NCBI GenBank assembly: GCA_023457895.1
Contig: JAEXAY010000005.1
Span: 186,001-250,000 of the forward strand
Reading direction: 5' to 3'
Length of the DNA stretch: 64,000 nt
From: Pseudomonadota bacterium
GTDB taxonomy: Bacteria; Pseudomonadota; Alphaproteobacteria; Sphingomonadales; Sphingomonadaceae
The notes under the pieces are model-generated. The model was not told the DNA's origin and made no database searches. It was given only the letters and a program-made list of their open reading frames with translations. Positions 8,064 to 16,234 of the stretch are shown piece after piece; position 1 is the first letter of the stretch, and every line of letters starts with the position of its first letter. The translations under genes and the position numbers were made by a program.

Positions 8064-8679
8064 GTTCACCTTGTCCCGGATTGCGCTTGGAGCCGTCACG
8101 GCCAGCGCGCTGATGCTCGGCGGGTGCGATAGGCAAAAGGCGGACGACGGGCAACCCCGGCCAACGGAAAATCAGGCCACCAATGACGGTACCGTCCCGG
8201 TAGCCGCTGATGCCACCCCTTCCCCCGCCGCCGCTGATTTCGTCATTGATCGCAGCCGCAAGGGGCAACCGGTGCCGGAACTATCCTTCACGGCGGATGA
8301 CGATGCGGGCGTTGCACTCAGCGACTATCGCGGCAAGCCCCTGCTCCTCAACCTGTGGGCGACATGGTGCGCACCTTGCGTGGTCGAAATGCCCGCGCTG
8401 GATCAACTCGCCGGAGAGGTCGCGGACAAGATGCAGGTAGTTGTGGTCTCGCAGGACCTGAAGGGCGCGGAGCAGGTCGATCCCTTCTTCGCCAGGCAAA
8501 ACTTCCGTAATCTTAAGCCCAATATCGACCCCGACAACCGCCTCAGTCTCGGCCTTGGTGTAACCAGCCTGCCAACGACGCTCCTGGTCGATAGTGAGGG
8601 CCGCGAAGTTGCGCGCGTTATCGGCGCGCTCGATTGGCATGGCGCAGAGGCGCGCGCGTTGCTCGCCGAAGCGCGATAA
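8062..8679 (+). CDS. TlpA family thiol:disulfide oxidoreductase, lipoprotein
   Basis: A 205-residue membrane-anchored thioredoxin-fold protein. The lipoprotein signal ends ALMLGGC (Cys22), a Pro/Ala-rich linker follows, and the redox motif WCAPC lies at 102-106 within LLLNLWATWCAPC. The cis-Pro loop is in TSLPTTLLVD. Such proteins reduce periplasmic disulfides, often for cytochrome c or copper-site maturation. The chosen ATG is preceded by TTAGGAG. The gene is divergent from argH and the two start codons overlap, so each ribosome site lies inside the other coding region. Downstream (8680-8856) I see no further gene. Confidence 0.9.
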   Translation: MFTLSRIALGAVTASALMLGGCDRQKADDGQPRPTENQATNDGTVPVAADATPSPAAADFVIDRSRKGQPVPELSFTADDDAGVALSDYRGKPLLLNLWATWCAPCVVEMPALDQLAGEVADKMQVVVVSQDLKGAEQVDPFFARQNFRNLKPNIDPDNRLSLGLGVTSLPTTLLVDSEGREVARVIGALDWHGAEARALLAEAR

Positions 8680-8856
8680 CATCATGTTACAATAAGTGAC
8701 GGGTGCCTCCTCGCGTTACGGTTAAGTATTTGCTAACGGGATGTGCCGGGCTAGGACAGCTGCGATTCTCGCCTTATTTTGCAGTGGTTTTGCGCTATTG
8801 GGCTGGAACGGCATGGCGGGGTAAATGATTCCCCTTGATGGCCTGAGCAAAGGCAT

Positions 8857-10047
8857 TTGAACGATCTTGGCATGGCAGTGACTTTTACGCCCCCTGGTGA
8901 AGAGCCGCTTGATCTGCGTGCCGGCGGACCGGTTGCGCCGTGGCTGCGCTATGGCGCCATCGCTGCACTGCTATTTTCGATCTTCACCGTGTCGCATGCG
9001 CTCGCGAACAGCCGTTCCGAAAGCTATAAAGTCTCCGCGCGCCTCGATTTCCAGCCTTATGACGCCCGGCTTTGGGCGGCCGCTCATGCCGGATCGCGCG
9101 ATGCGGCCGCGGCGATTGACCCCACCATTCCCGATCCCACCGCGCTCAATCTCTTTGATGCAGGAACCGGACAGGTGCTGACCCCCCTGCAGATCCGCGA
9201 ACAGGCTTTTATCGGCCCGGCCGCTAACCGCTATGTGTTCCATGGCGCGACGGCCCTCGATTCCTCGCGCGCGCTGCAATGCCTCACGACAGCTATCTAT
9301 TACGAGGCGGCCTCCGAAAGCGACGATGGGATGCGCGGCGTCGCGCAGGTCGTGTTGAATCGCGTCCGCCATCCGAGCTTCCCCAACAGCGTGTGCGGGG
9401 TCGTCTATCAGGGATCTGATCGTACCACCGGATGCCAGTTCAGCTTTGCCTGCGACGGCGCGATGGCGCGCCAGCCGTCCGCCGGACCTTGGGCCCGCGC
9501 CCGGCGCATTGCGGCTGAAGCGCTCTCCGGCAAGGTATTTTCCGGCGTCGGCCTTGCCACCCATTACCATACGCAGGCGATCTGGCCCTATTGGGGCAAG
9601 ACGCTGGTGATGACCAATGTCATCGGCGCACATATCTTTCACCGCTGGCGCGGACGCTGGGGCGAAATTCCGGCCTTCCGCCAGCCCTATTCCGGGCACG
9701 AGCCTTTTCCCGGCCCCTACCGCCCGGTTTCGGAGCAGATTGCGGGAAAACTCGCACCGGCATCGGCCATCACCGCCACCGGCGCCGCGAGCGCGCTCGA
9801 TCCCGCGATCGCCAAGGCTATCGCGGACGCCAAGGCCAGCGAAGCGACCGCGACAAGTACTGCGGCAACCTCCCCGGCCGCCACGGCTACTTACACCAGT
9901 ACCGCCCGCGTAGCCGGACCGGAATTGTCCAGCGCCCCCGCTACGGCGGCAACGGCGCTGAAACGCGACTATATTGATCCGTCGCTCAACAAGTCAGGCG
10001 AAGTGCAGGACGCTTTCAAGGAAAGCGGCGCCTGGATAGGCAAATAA
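8857..10047 (+). CDS. SleB-type cell wall hydrolase (Hydrolase_2)
   Basis: An approximately 396-residue protein with one N-terminal membrane segment (IAALLFSIFTVSHALA near residues 33-48) and a SleB/CwlJ catalytic domain at about 140-270. Signature stretches are CLTTAIYYEAASE (catalytic Glu), VAQVVLNRVRHPSFP and GCQFSFACDG, ending with THYHTQAIWPYW. These enzymes cleave peptidoglycan; in non-sporulating alphaproteobacteria they serve in wall remodelling. The C-terminal 100 residues are Ala/Thr-rich and low-complexity. The start is uncertain: TTG at 8857, or ATG at 8872 giving MAVTFTPPGEE. Confidence 0.9.
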   Translation: MNDLGMAVTFTPPGEEPLDLRAGGPVAPWLRYGAIAALLFSIFTVSHALANSRSESYKVSARLDFQPYDARLWAAAHAGSRDAAAAIDPTIPDPTALNLFDAGTGQVLTPLQIREQAFIGPAANRYVFHGATALDSSRALQCLTTAIYYEAASESDDGMRGVAQVVLNRVRHPSFPNSVCGVVYQGSDRTTGCQFSFACDGAMARQPSAGPWARARRIAAEALSGKVFSGVGLATHYHTQAIWPYWGKTLVMTNVIGAHIFHRWRGRWGEIPAFRQPYSGHEPFPGPYRPVSEQIAGKLAPASAITATGAASALDPAIAKAIADAKASEATATSTAATSPAATATYTSTARVAGPELSSAPATAATALKRDYIDPSLNKSGEVQDAFKESGAWIGK

Positions 10048-10161
10048 TACGTCGGTTTTAGGCCCGCCGTCCAAATCATCTCGGCAGATTTAATATTGCG
10101 CCAGCTTCTGCGGAACGATGCAGATAGCGCGTCCGCCAACAGCCACAGCGATCGCAGGCAC

Positions 10162-10196
10162 AAAAAAAGGCGCTGCGGAAAAAGTCCCGCAGCGCC
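10162..10196 (-). terminator. Rho-independent terminator after the TBDR remnant
   Basis: On the minus strand a perfect 10-base-pair GC-rich stem (GGCGCTGCGG with CCGCAGCGCC) encloses an 8-base loop and is followed by seven T residues. It lies just downstream of the truncated receptor reading frame, so the remnant still has its own transcription stop. It also faces the 3' end of the convergent SleB gene. Confidence 0.9.
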
Positions 10197-10216
10197 CAAT
10201 CTTCCCCAAACTGAAT

Positions 10217-10678
10217 TCAGAACTTCACTTCGGCCAGCAGGTTGAACGCCCGGCCGCGCGGGTCAGCCACGCGGGGCTCCCATGCACCGCCCGAACCGCC
10301 AAGCGAGTCATAGGAAATAGCGAAGGGCGGGTCGCGATCGAACAGGTTCCGAATACCCGCCGTCAGTTTCAAACCGCCGAAGTCATAGCTGGTCGAAAGA
10401 TTATAGGTGACATAATCCTTCACCCGCTCATTGTAGCCGGGACGCGTAATCACGCCTGCCGCGATTCCCGGCAAAGCCTGGTTCTTGTATCCGAGGCGGA
10501 ATAGCTGCGAGAGCGAGATGCTGAAGCGGTCCTTGGAATAGGTCAGCCACGCATTATGCTTCCATCGGAGGCCAAGGTCACCCGTATAGGTGAATTTTCC
10601 GATCAGGCTCTCCCCCCAAGGCGAGATGTCGAGCAACCGCTCCTTCTTCTGCAGCAGATAGGTGCCGTCCATGCCCAT
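10217..10678 (-). pseudogene. C-terminal remnant of a TonB-dependent receptor (tandem paralogue of the next gene)
   Basis: An open frame of about 153 residues that aligns along its whole length with the last 150 residues of the intact receptor upstream. Shared blocks include SLIGKFTY, GDLGLRWKH, YNERVK, LTAGI(R/K)NL, DRDPPFAI/DKDPPFAI and WEPRVADPRGR. It carries the last barrel strands and ends in the outer-membrane sorting signal (terminal Phe). There is no signal peptide, plug or TonB box. Nucleotide identity to the intact copy looks only moderate, so this is an old paralogue that lost its front, not a fresh duplication. Homology runs up to the T-run of the upstream gene's terminator. It is not expected to give a working receptor. 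Confidence 0.85.
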
Positions 10679-10696
10679 CGAGAGAAGCGGCCCCCC

Positions 10697-10731
10697 AAAA
10701 AAAGGGCGCCCCGGCCAGCCCGAAGCGCCCT
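10697..10731 (-). terminator. Rho-independent terminator of the intact TBDR gene
   Basis: On the minus strand the stem AGGGCGC pairs with GCGCCCT around a 21-base loop and is followed by a run of seven T residues. It lies 22 bases after the stop codon of the receptor gene and directly before the receptor remnant, which is therefore not expected to be co-transcribed with the intact gene. Confidence 0.8.
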
Positions 10732-10752
10732 CTTCAATCTGATACAGGCCAG

Positions 10753-13700
10753 CTAAAGCTTCACTTCAGCCATCAAAGTAAACGAACGTCCGCGCGGATC
10801 GGCCACGCGTGGTTCCCAAGAACTTCCGGCACCCGTATTGCTGTCATACGTGATGGCGAACGGCGGGTCCTTATCCAACAGATTTTTGATGCCTGCAGTC
10901 AGTCGCAACCGTTCCACCAAGTCCACCGACGCCGACATATTGTAGATAATGTACGGCTTGACGCGTTCATTATAGTCGGGGCGCGTCGCAGAGGCAGGAA
11001 GCGCGTTATTCTTATAGCCGCTGCGATAGATCTGCGAGAAGCTCAAGGTGAAATCATCCTTGGTGAAATTGACGAATGCACTATGTTTCCAACGCAGGCC
11101 GAGATCGCCAGCATAGGTGAACTTACCGATGAGGCTACCTCCATATGGCGCGGTCGGGAGGAATTTTTCCTTTTTCTTGACCAAGTAGCTGCCATCGAGC
11201 CCAGCAGAAATCTCGCCTCCAAGCGCATCAAAGCCGCCGCGGAGCGACACTTCGATACCCTTTGTGCGCCGCGAACCGATATTATCGGCGCGAAGATCAA
11301 GCAACGTAATAACGCCGTTGGTCCGGATCACGCGGTCCGGGAACGATGATTGATTGGCGAGCAATTGGGCGATTGTTAGAGAACCAATCGTATTGTCGAC
11401 AGCGATTGACCAGAAGTCCGCCGAAGCACTGAAGCGCGGCGCGGGGGTGAAGACGACCCCGACAGAATATTGCTTCGACGTTTCCGGTCCCAGATTCAAG
11501 TTGCCGCCGGTTAAAGAATCCGGAGTGATTGCGGTGCAACCGGGCGTAACGTTGATCGTGCCGCCCACCGGACAGGTCGTCGGATCGGTCAAGGTATTGC
11601 CCGGATTGGGTGACTGCGTGATACCGTTAAATATCTGGTTGAAGCTCGGCACTCGGAAGCCGGTGTTATAGGACCCTCGGAACATCAGCCAATCCACTGG
11701 CCTGAACTTCGCGCTGAATTTGGGATTCACGGTTGTCCCAAAGCCGGTATAATCGTCCATGCGAACTGCAGCCGTTAGTTCCAGCACGTCAAACACGGGC
11801 ACTAAAACTTCGCCGTAAAGCGCTTTAACATCTCGGTTTTTAGGTGTCAGCGCATTGACGTTGTCGAACGCCACGTTGAAGATTTCCGGCTGGCCGGCTA
11901 CTGCGGCGGCAGAACCATTAAAACTATAGGTTTCCCGCCGATAATCAGCCCCTAGCGCGACTTGCACGGCGCCACCGGGCAAATCAATCAGCGAGCCGGA
12001 CACGGACGCATCAAACTGCTTAACCTCATATTGCCCGCCGTAAAGCGCCGTTCCTTCCGCAGAAACTGCATCAAGACCTGCCAAAGCAGCAGCTGATTGG
12101 CTTACAGAAAATGGATTGAGAATGCCGCTGTTCAATAAGCCGATAATGCCCGGTGCGGTAGCGCCCAGCGCGGTCGGCGCCCGCGGATCGATCGCGCCGT
12201 TGGCGGCACCTGGAACGCCAGAGGCTGTAGCGTTGGCGGCTGAGCGGAAAATGCCGGCATAATGATAACCGGTACCGAGCACGGATTTCGCTTGGCTCTT
12301 GGCGTAGGACGCACCGGCGCGATAATCCCATGTTCCGCCCAACGGGCCTTCAATGTTCAGCGCACCGCGTAGCGTTTTAGTATTCGTGATATATTCACGA
12401 TACCCACCCGGAATATTGCGCCAGCGATAGGCGATCGGCAGGCCATAACGCCCGGTAGCGTCGACGGTACGGTCACCCACAGCACCGATGACAGGGAAGA
12501 CCGCGGCAATTTGATCATAGACATTGTTGTACGTCGCGGTCGTCAAGCTGTTGAGCGGGAAATATAGCGGCATTGTCGTAGCATTGATCGAATATTGGTT
12601 ATTCGAGAAACGCTTCTTGGAATCCGCGTCCGACCCTGTGATTTCCGCCGAAATGCGATGGTTGCCTAGGGCCAAGGTCGCTTTGCCATAGTAAGTCAGC
12701 GTTTCAAGCGGCTGCTGCAAAACCGCTGCGCGGCCGGTATCCCAGGAACAGGCGTAGCGCGCACCGGGGATAGACCAGAGCACTTCATCATAGGCCATGC
12801 CGCCTTCAACAGAATCACACCCCGCACCGCCCGGCATGTCGAGAATATTGATGCCCCCGTCGGCTCGAACCGAAGTTCCCGGAATAACGAGACCGGGCAA
12901 TTGCTGTGCGGCAGCGGTGCCTCCTAATAATGAACCATTCGGCGCGAAGATGACGTTGGAGTTAGCAGGAAACACGGTCGCGATGGGCGTGCCCCGGGTA
13001 TCGACCGAAAGGCCGCGTGCGGGTTGATTGCCGTTGACAAAGTCACGGTCCGACCCGAGTAACATTCCGCTCCAGCTCTTGCTGACCGCGCCCATGATGT
13101 TGAACCCTTGGCTGTCCAGATCGCCATAACCGGCGGTTGCGGACAGCCGATAAATCGAACTGTCGCCTCTTTCGGTGATATCAGTGAATCCGTTCAACAC
13201 CACGCCTTGAAAACTGGACTTGGTAATGAAGTTAATGACGCCGCCAATCGCGTCGGTACCATAAATTGCCGAAGCTCCGTCTTTGAGCACTTCAACCCGT
13301 TCAAGCGCGGCAAAGGGGATCTGGTTCACGTCGACCGCGCCACCCGTGAGACCGTGCGCGGCGACGCGGCGACCGTTCAGCAGGATAAGCGTGGAAGCGC
13401 CGCCTTGCCCGCGCAAGTTGGCCGAGGAAAGGCCGTTGGTTCCGCGTTGCGCACCGCTGGTCACGTCGCCATTGGATGCAAGATTATCTGCACCATTGCC
13501 GTTGGCAGAGAGGAAAGAGATCAACTGTTCGGGGCTGTTGATGCCTTCGCGCGAAAGGTCGTTGGGGGAGATGATCTGGAGCGGCAACGCGCTTTTGGCC
13601 GGGTCCTGCTTGATACGCGAACCCGTGACGATAATCGTGTCCGCTTCCGCTTGCGCCGCCGAACCGTCGCTGTTCGATATCGTATCCTGCGCATAGGCGG

Positions 13701-13764
13701 GAACCGCCGCAGTCGCAGCGGCAAGCGCCGAGGCCGAAACCAGATACGCAATCTTCCTGATCAT
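10753..13764 (-). CDS. TonB-dependent receptor (CirA/BtuB-like outer-membrane transporter)
   Basis: A 1003-residue outer-membrane receptor for TonB-energised uptake. The signal peptide is MIRKIAYLVSASALAAATAA...AYAQ. A TonB-box-like DTIIVTGSR follows near residue 43. The plug domain contains LRGQGGASTLILLNGRR and VEVLKDGASAIYGTDAIGGVINFITK, and a long beta-barrel follows to the terminal AEVKL. The start at ATG 13762-13764 has AAGGGG upstream; the longer frame would read through tRNA-Phe and is rejected. The substrate is not evident, and no glycosidase or siderophore gene lies next to it. Base composition looks lower in GC than neighbouring genes. It has its own terminator and a truncated paralogue downstream. 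Confidence 0.92.
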   Translation of the reverse strand: MIRKIAYLVSASALAAATAAVPAYAQDTISNSDGSAAQAEADTIIVTGSRIKQDPAKSALPLQIISPNDLSREGINSPEQLISFLSANGNGADNLASNGDVTSGAQRGTNGLSSANLRGQGGASTLILLNGRRVAAHGLTGGAVDVNQIPFAALERVEVLKDGASAIYGTDAIGGVINFITKSSFQGVVLNGFTDITERGDSSIYRLSATAGYGDLDSQGFNIMGAVSKSWSGMLLGSDRDFVNGNQPARGLSVDTRGTPIATVFPANSNVIFAPNGSLLGGTAAAQQLPGLVIPGTSVRADGGINILDMPGGAGCDSVEGGMAYDEVLWSIPGARYACSWDTGRAAVLQQPLETLTYYGKATLALGNHRISAEITGSDADSKKRFSNNQYSINATTMPLYFPLNSLTTATYNNVYDQIAAVFPVIGAVGDRTVDATGRYGLPIAYRWRNIPGGYREYITNTKTLRGALNIEGPLGGTWDYRAGASYAKSQAKSVLGTGYHYAGIFRSAANATASGVPGAANGAIDPRAPTALGATAPGIIGLLNSGILNPFSVSQSAAALAGLDAVSAEGTALYGGQYEVKQFDASVSGSLIDLPGGAVQVALGADYRRETYSFNGSAAAVAGQPEIFNVAFDNVNALTPKNRDVKALYGEVLVPVFDVLELTAAVRMDDYTGFGTTVNPKFSAKFRPVDWLMFRGSYNTGFRVPSFNQIFNGITQSPNPGNTLTDPTTCPVGGTINVTPGCTAITPDSLTGGNLNLGPETSKQYSVGVVFTPAPRFSASADFWSIAVDNTIGSLTIAQLLANQSSFPDRVIRTNGVITLLDLRADNIGSRRTKGIEVSLRGGFDALGGEISAGLDGSYLVKKKEKFLPTAPYGGSLIGKFTYAGDLGLRWKHSAFVNFTKDDFTLSFSQIYRSGYKNNALPASATRPDYNERVKPYIIYNMSASVDLVERLRLTAGIKNLLDKDPPFAITYDSNTGAGSSWEPRVADPRGRSFTLMAEVKL

Positions 13765-13928
13765 GAGAAATCCCCTTCTTATCGCTGCGGCCTGACTTCC
13801 TCCCGCCGACCTTGGTTCGACGCTAATCAAAGCGGGAAGGCTTGGCAATCGGCCACGTGACGTTTTGGTTACAGAATTTCGCGCCAGTGCGGCTATCGCG
13901 CCACAGCCATTGTAAAATGGGAAAAAAG

Positions 13929-14004
13929 TGGTGCCTCGGGGCGGGATCGAACCACCGACACTGCGATTTTCAGTCGCATGCTCTACCAACTGAGCTACCG
14001 AGGC
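13929..14004 (-). tRNA. tRNA-Phe (anticodon GAA)
   Basis: Read on the minus strand, the 76-base cloverleaf starts GCCTCGGTAGCTCAG and ends CCGAGGCACCA. The acceptor stem GCCTCGG pairs with CCGAGGC, the D arm is GCTC...GAGC, the anticodon arm TGCGA/TCGCA holds the loop CTGAAAA with anticodon GAA, and the T arm is GGTGG-TTCGATC-CCGCC. The 3' CCA is encoded. A T-rich stretch (CTTTTTT) follows and may end transcription. No repeat of the 3' end that would suggest an integration site was seen nearby. Confidence 0.97.
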
Positions 14005-14060
14005 ACTCGGAACGCGGTGGACATAGCCCATTGACCGGTTGCCGGAAGCCGCGCCTTTAA

Positions 14061-14285
14061 TCAGTCATCCGTGCCGCTGTCCAGCCCGTTTGTTGCATTT
14101 TTTTCGATTTTCTCCAGCGCATCCTCATCAAGCGCCACGCCGGGTAGCTTGTACCCTTCATCGGCCCATTGCAAAAAATCGCGGTCGCGGCATCCCTTGC
14201 TGCAGAAAGGACGATAGTCCCTGACGGCAGGCTTGCCGCAAATAGGACAAGGGCGCGTGCGCTTTGACGGCGATTCAGCTGACAT
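14061..14285 (-). CDS. yacG: YacG-type zinc-binding protein (DNA gyrase inhibitor family)
   Basis: A 74-residue protein with the four-cysteine zinc site CPICGK...FCSKGCRDRDFLQWADE, the hallmark of the YacG/DUF329 family. In E. coli YacG binds zinc and inhibits DNA gyrase. The C-terminal tail is acidic. The start MSAESPSKRTRPCP overlaps the end of the RNase gene by 11 bases; a longer upstream frame has no support. It closes the infA-maf-RNase-yacG run. Confidence 0.88.
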   Translation of the reverse strand: MSAESPSKRTRPCPICGKPAVRDYRPFCSKGCRDRDFLQWADEGYKLPGVALDEDALEKIEKNATNGLDSGTDD

Positions 14286-15267
14286 GGCCGCCAGCCATGC
14301 CAAGCGCGCTATCGGATGCCAAGCGAATTTCGCGGCCCAGCCCGCGTGCAAGCCGGGCACCCCAGTCGGGGCGGCCCTCTAGCAGCGCGATAACGCCCGG
14401 GTGGGCGGTGATTGTCGCAGGACCTGTCCCCTTGTCACGCGCCGCGCGCCGCAACAGGGCGCGCGCTGCAGCTTCAACCGGCGCATATTGCAACTGCTCG
14501 GCAAGCGAGGCGCGTTCGCGCTTGCGGATCACCTGCATCAGGCCAAAGCCGTTGACTGCGGTGCGTTCGAACGGTTGCGGCAGTATTTTGTCGAAATTTA
14601 CCGCAATCGCCGCCCGAGCTGCCTTGTCTTCGATCGTGGGAAAATCGATCACGATATTGCCCGCCAGCCCCAGCCGGCGGATGGTATCGGCGGCAGCCCT
14701 CGCCCCGCGCCGCGCCAGTTCGGCCGGTTTCAAAGGACCGTCGATATCGATCACAGTCATCGCCGGGGTGAGCGCGATCCGCAGCGCTCCACCGTCGAAC
14801 GCCACCTCACCGCTCGCTCCTTCCTCGAGCAATTCACTCCACCCCGCATCCTCGAGACGGTCCCCGGCATCATGCGCCGTCGCCATGATGACATTATGGC
14901 CGGTCATGCGGATGCGTTGCAGCAAGGTCTTGCCCGGCGCAGGTCTTGCGGCTCCTTTGACGGCGCGTCCCTTGGCAAGTTTGGCGCGGCCCGGCTCGCC
15001 AATCGCCTCGCGCAGGATTTCGACCGTTACCCGGCCGCCTTCGGTCAGCTTTGGCGGGATGGGTTCCATCAGCACCTCTTCGCCGCTGTCCAGTCGGACG
15101 AGACCGCGCATCTTGGGGATAAGCTGCTGCACCATGCGTCCGGCCGCGATCGCGCCAGCACGCACCGCATCGCTTTCGCGTTCGACCTGCGCCTCAAGGA
15201 TGCGGCCTTTGTGAACAAGCGCGGCGCGCGCTTCACCGATCCCGTCCTCGTAGATCCAGTCCGCCAT
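14275..15267 (-). CDS. Short ribonuclease E/G-like protein
   Basis: A 330-residue relative of RNase G, shorter than the usual 480-500 residues. The S1-like start MADWIYEDGIGEARAAL, the linker and the catalytic region GNIVIDFPTIEDKAARAA, then AVNGFGLMQVIRKRERASL, are recognisable. The first catalytic Asp (in VIDF) is present. By ungapped reading the second metal-binding Asp of RNase E is not obvious, and the zinc-link cysteines and small domain are absent. It may be an active divergent nuclease or an RNA-binding relative. It overlaps maf upstream (ATGA at 15265-15269) and yacG downstream. Confidence 0.8.
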   Translation of the reverse strand: MADWIYEDGIGEARAALVHKGRILEAQVERESDAVRAGAIAAGRMVQQLIPKMRGLVRLDSGEEVLMEPIPPKLTEGGRVTVEILREAIGEPGRAKLAKGRAVKGAARPAPGKTLLQRIRMTGHNVIMATAHDAGDRLEDAGWSELLEEGASGEVAFDGGALRIALTPAMTVIDIDGPLKPAELARRGARAAADTIRRLGLAGNIVIDFPTIEDKAARAAIAVNFDKILPQPFERTAVNGFGLMQVIRKRERASLAEQLQYAPVEAAARALLRRAARDKGTGPATITAHPGVIALLEGRPDWGARLARGLGREIRLASDSALGMAGGHVS

Positions 15268-15860
15268 CAGTCTGCCGGATAACCCGCCGCCCGGAGCAGC
15301 ACGCGGACTTCGTAAAGCGGAAGGCCGACCACGCCGCTATAACTGCCGGCCAGAAAATCTATGAGCGCGGCCGCCCGCCCCTGGATTGCATAGCCGCCTG
15401 CCTTGCTCAGCCCCTCCCCGCTCGCCACATAGGCCGCGAGTTCGGCATCGGACAATCGCTTGAAGCGCACGATCGTATCAGTAATGCGGCTGCGTAACCG
15501 CCCTTCCGCGTCGATCAGCGCCACCGCGCTCCAGACATGGTGGCGGCGTCCTGAAAGCTGTCCGACCAGCTCCGCGACCATCGCGTCGCTATCGGCCTGC
15601 GCCAGCACCCGGCGGCCAAGCGCGACCGTGGTATCACCCGCCAGCACCAGATGCCCATCCGGCCGTTCAACCGCGCGCGCCTTTTCTTCGGCCATGCGCA
15701 GCGCATAAAGACGGGGCAACTCCCCCTTGCGCGGAGTTTCGTCGATATCGGGAGACTGGATCGCATCGGGTGTCACGCCAATCTGCGCGAGCAGGTCACG
15801 GCGGCGCGGTGAGGAGGATGCGAGAATGAGGGGCGGTTTGACACCGCCCTCGCCTGCCAT
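15267..15860 (-). CDS. Maf family nucleoside triphosphate pyrophosphatase
   Basis: A 197-residue Maf/YhdE-type house-cleaning enzyme that hydrolyses non-canonical or surplus NTPs (dTTP/UTP or m7GTP, depending on subgroup). The N-terminal signature LILASSSPRRRDLLAQIG is clear, followed by SPDIDETPRKGE, LAGDTTVALGRRVL and, near the C-terminus, AGGYAIQGRAAALIDFLAGSYSGVVGLPL. The start overlaps the infA stop (ATGA at 15858-15862), and its own stop overlaps the RNase start, so the infA-maf-RNase genes are translationally chained. Confidence 0.92.
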   Translation of the reverse strand: MAGEGGVKPPLILASSSPRRRDLLAQIGVTPDAIQSPDIDETPRKGELPRLYALRMAEEKARAVERPDGHLVLAGDTTVALGRRVLAQADSDAMVAELVGQLSGRRHHVWSAVALIDAEGRLRSRITDTIVRFKRLSDAELAAYVASGEGLSKAGGYAIQGRAAALIDFLAGSYSGVVGLPLYEVRVLLRAAGYPAD

Positions 15861-16111
15861 CAGGCGGATTGCGGGCCAGGTCCGCCGCGGCCCGGCATGA
15901 AGCGATAGGTAATGCGGCCCTTGGTCAGGTCATAAGGCGTGAGTTCGACCAGCACTTCGTCGCCGACGAGCACGCGAATGCGGTTCTTGCGCATCTTGCC
16001 CGCCGTGTGGCCAAGGATTTCGTGATCATTTTCAAGCTTCACACGGAACATCGCGTTGGGGAGAAGTTCCACCACCGTCCCGCGCATTTCGAGCAGTTCT
16101 TCTTTCGCCAT
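15860..16111 (-). CDS. infA: Translation initiation factor IF-1
   Basis: An 83-residue single OB-fold (S1-like) protein, starting MAKEELLEMRGTVVELLPN and holding FRVKLENDHEILGHTAGKMRKNRIR, the highly conserved ribosomal A-site binding surface. The C-terminus is slightly longer (PGRGGPGPQSA) than in E. coli. It heads the infA-maf-RNase-yacG group and lies downstream of the hppA terminator, so it needs its own promoter in 16112-16177. Confidence 0.97.
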   Translation of the reverse strand: MAKEELLEMRGTVVELLPNAMFRVKLENDHEILGHTAGKMRKNRIRVLVGDEVLVELTPYDLTKGRITYRFMPGRGGPGPQSA

Positions 16112-16177
16112 AAATCTCTTTTTGATGATGAATTCGGTAAAGTTGGCGCGCGTGTAGCGCCAAAAGCCGCAAAAAGA

Positions 16178-16211
16178 AAGCCCCGGCCGGGCTCAACCCG
16201 CCGGGGCTTTC
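16178..16211 (-). terminator. Rho-independent terminator of hppA
   Basis: An 11-base-pair perfect inverted repeat (AAAGCCCCGGC with GCCGGGGCTTT) around a 12-base loop. On the minus strand it follows the hppA stop by about 23 bases and has A-rich and T-rich edges on both sides. Confidence 0.8.
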
Positions 16212-16234
16212 CGGATTCACGCTAGATCAGCTGC

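Noticed and set aside
13929..14004. tRNA-Phe as an integration site for a mobile element
   Set aside because: No integrase, no repeat of the tRNA 3' end and no phage-like genes were seen on either side.
10753..14031. Extended 1092-residue version of the receptor
   Set aside because: The extra N-terminus would be a read-through of tRNA-Phe; the real protein starts at the signal peptide at 13764.
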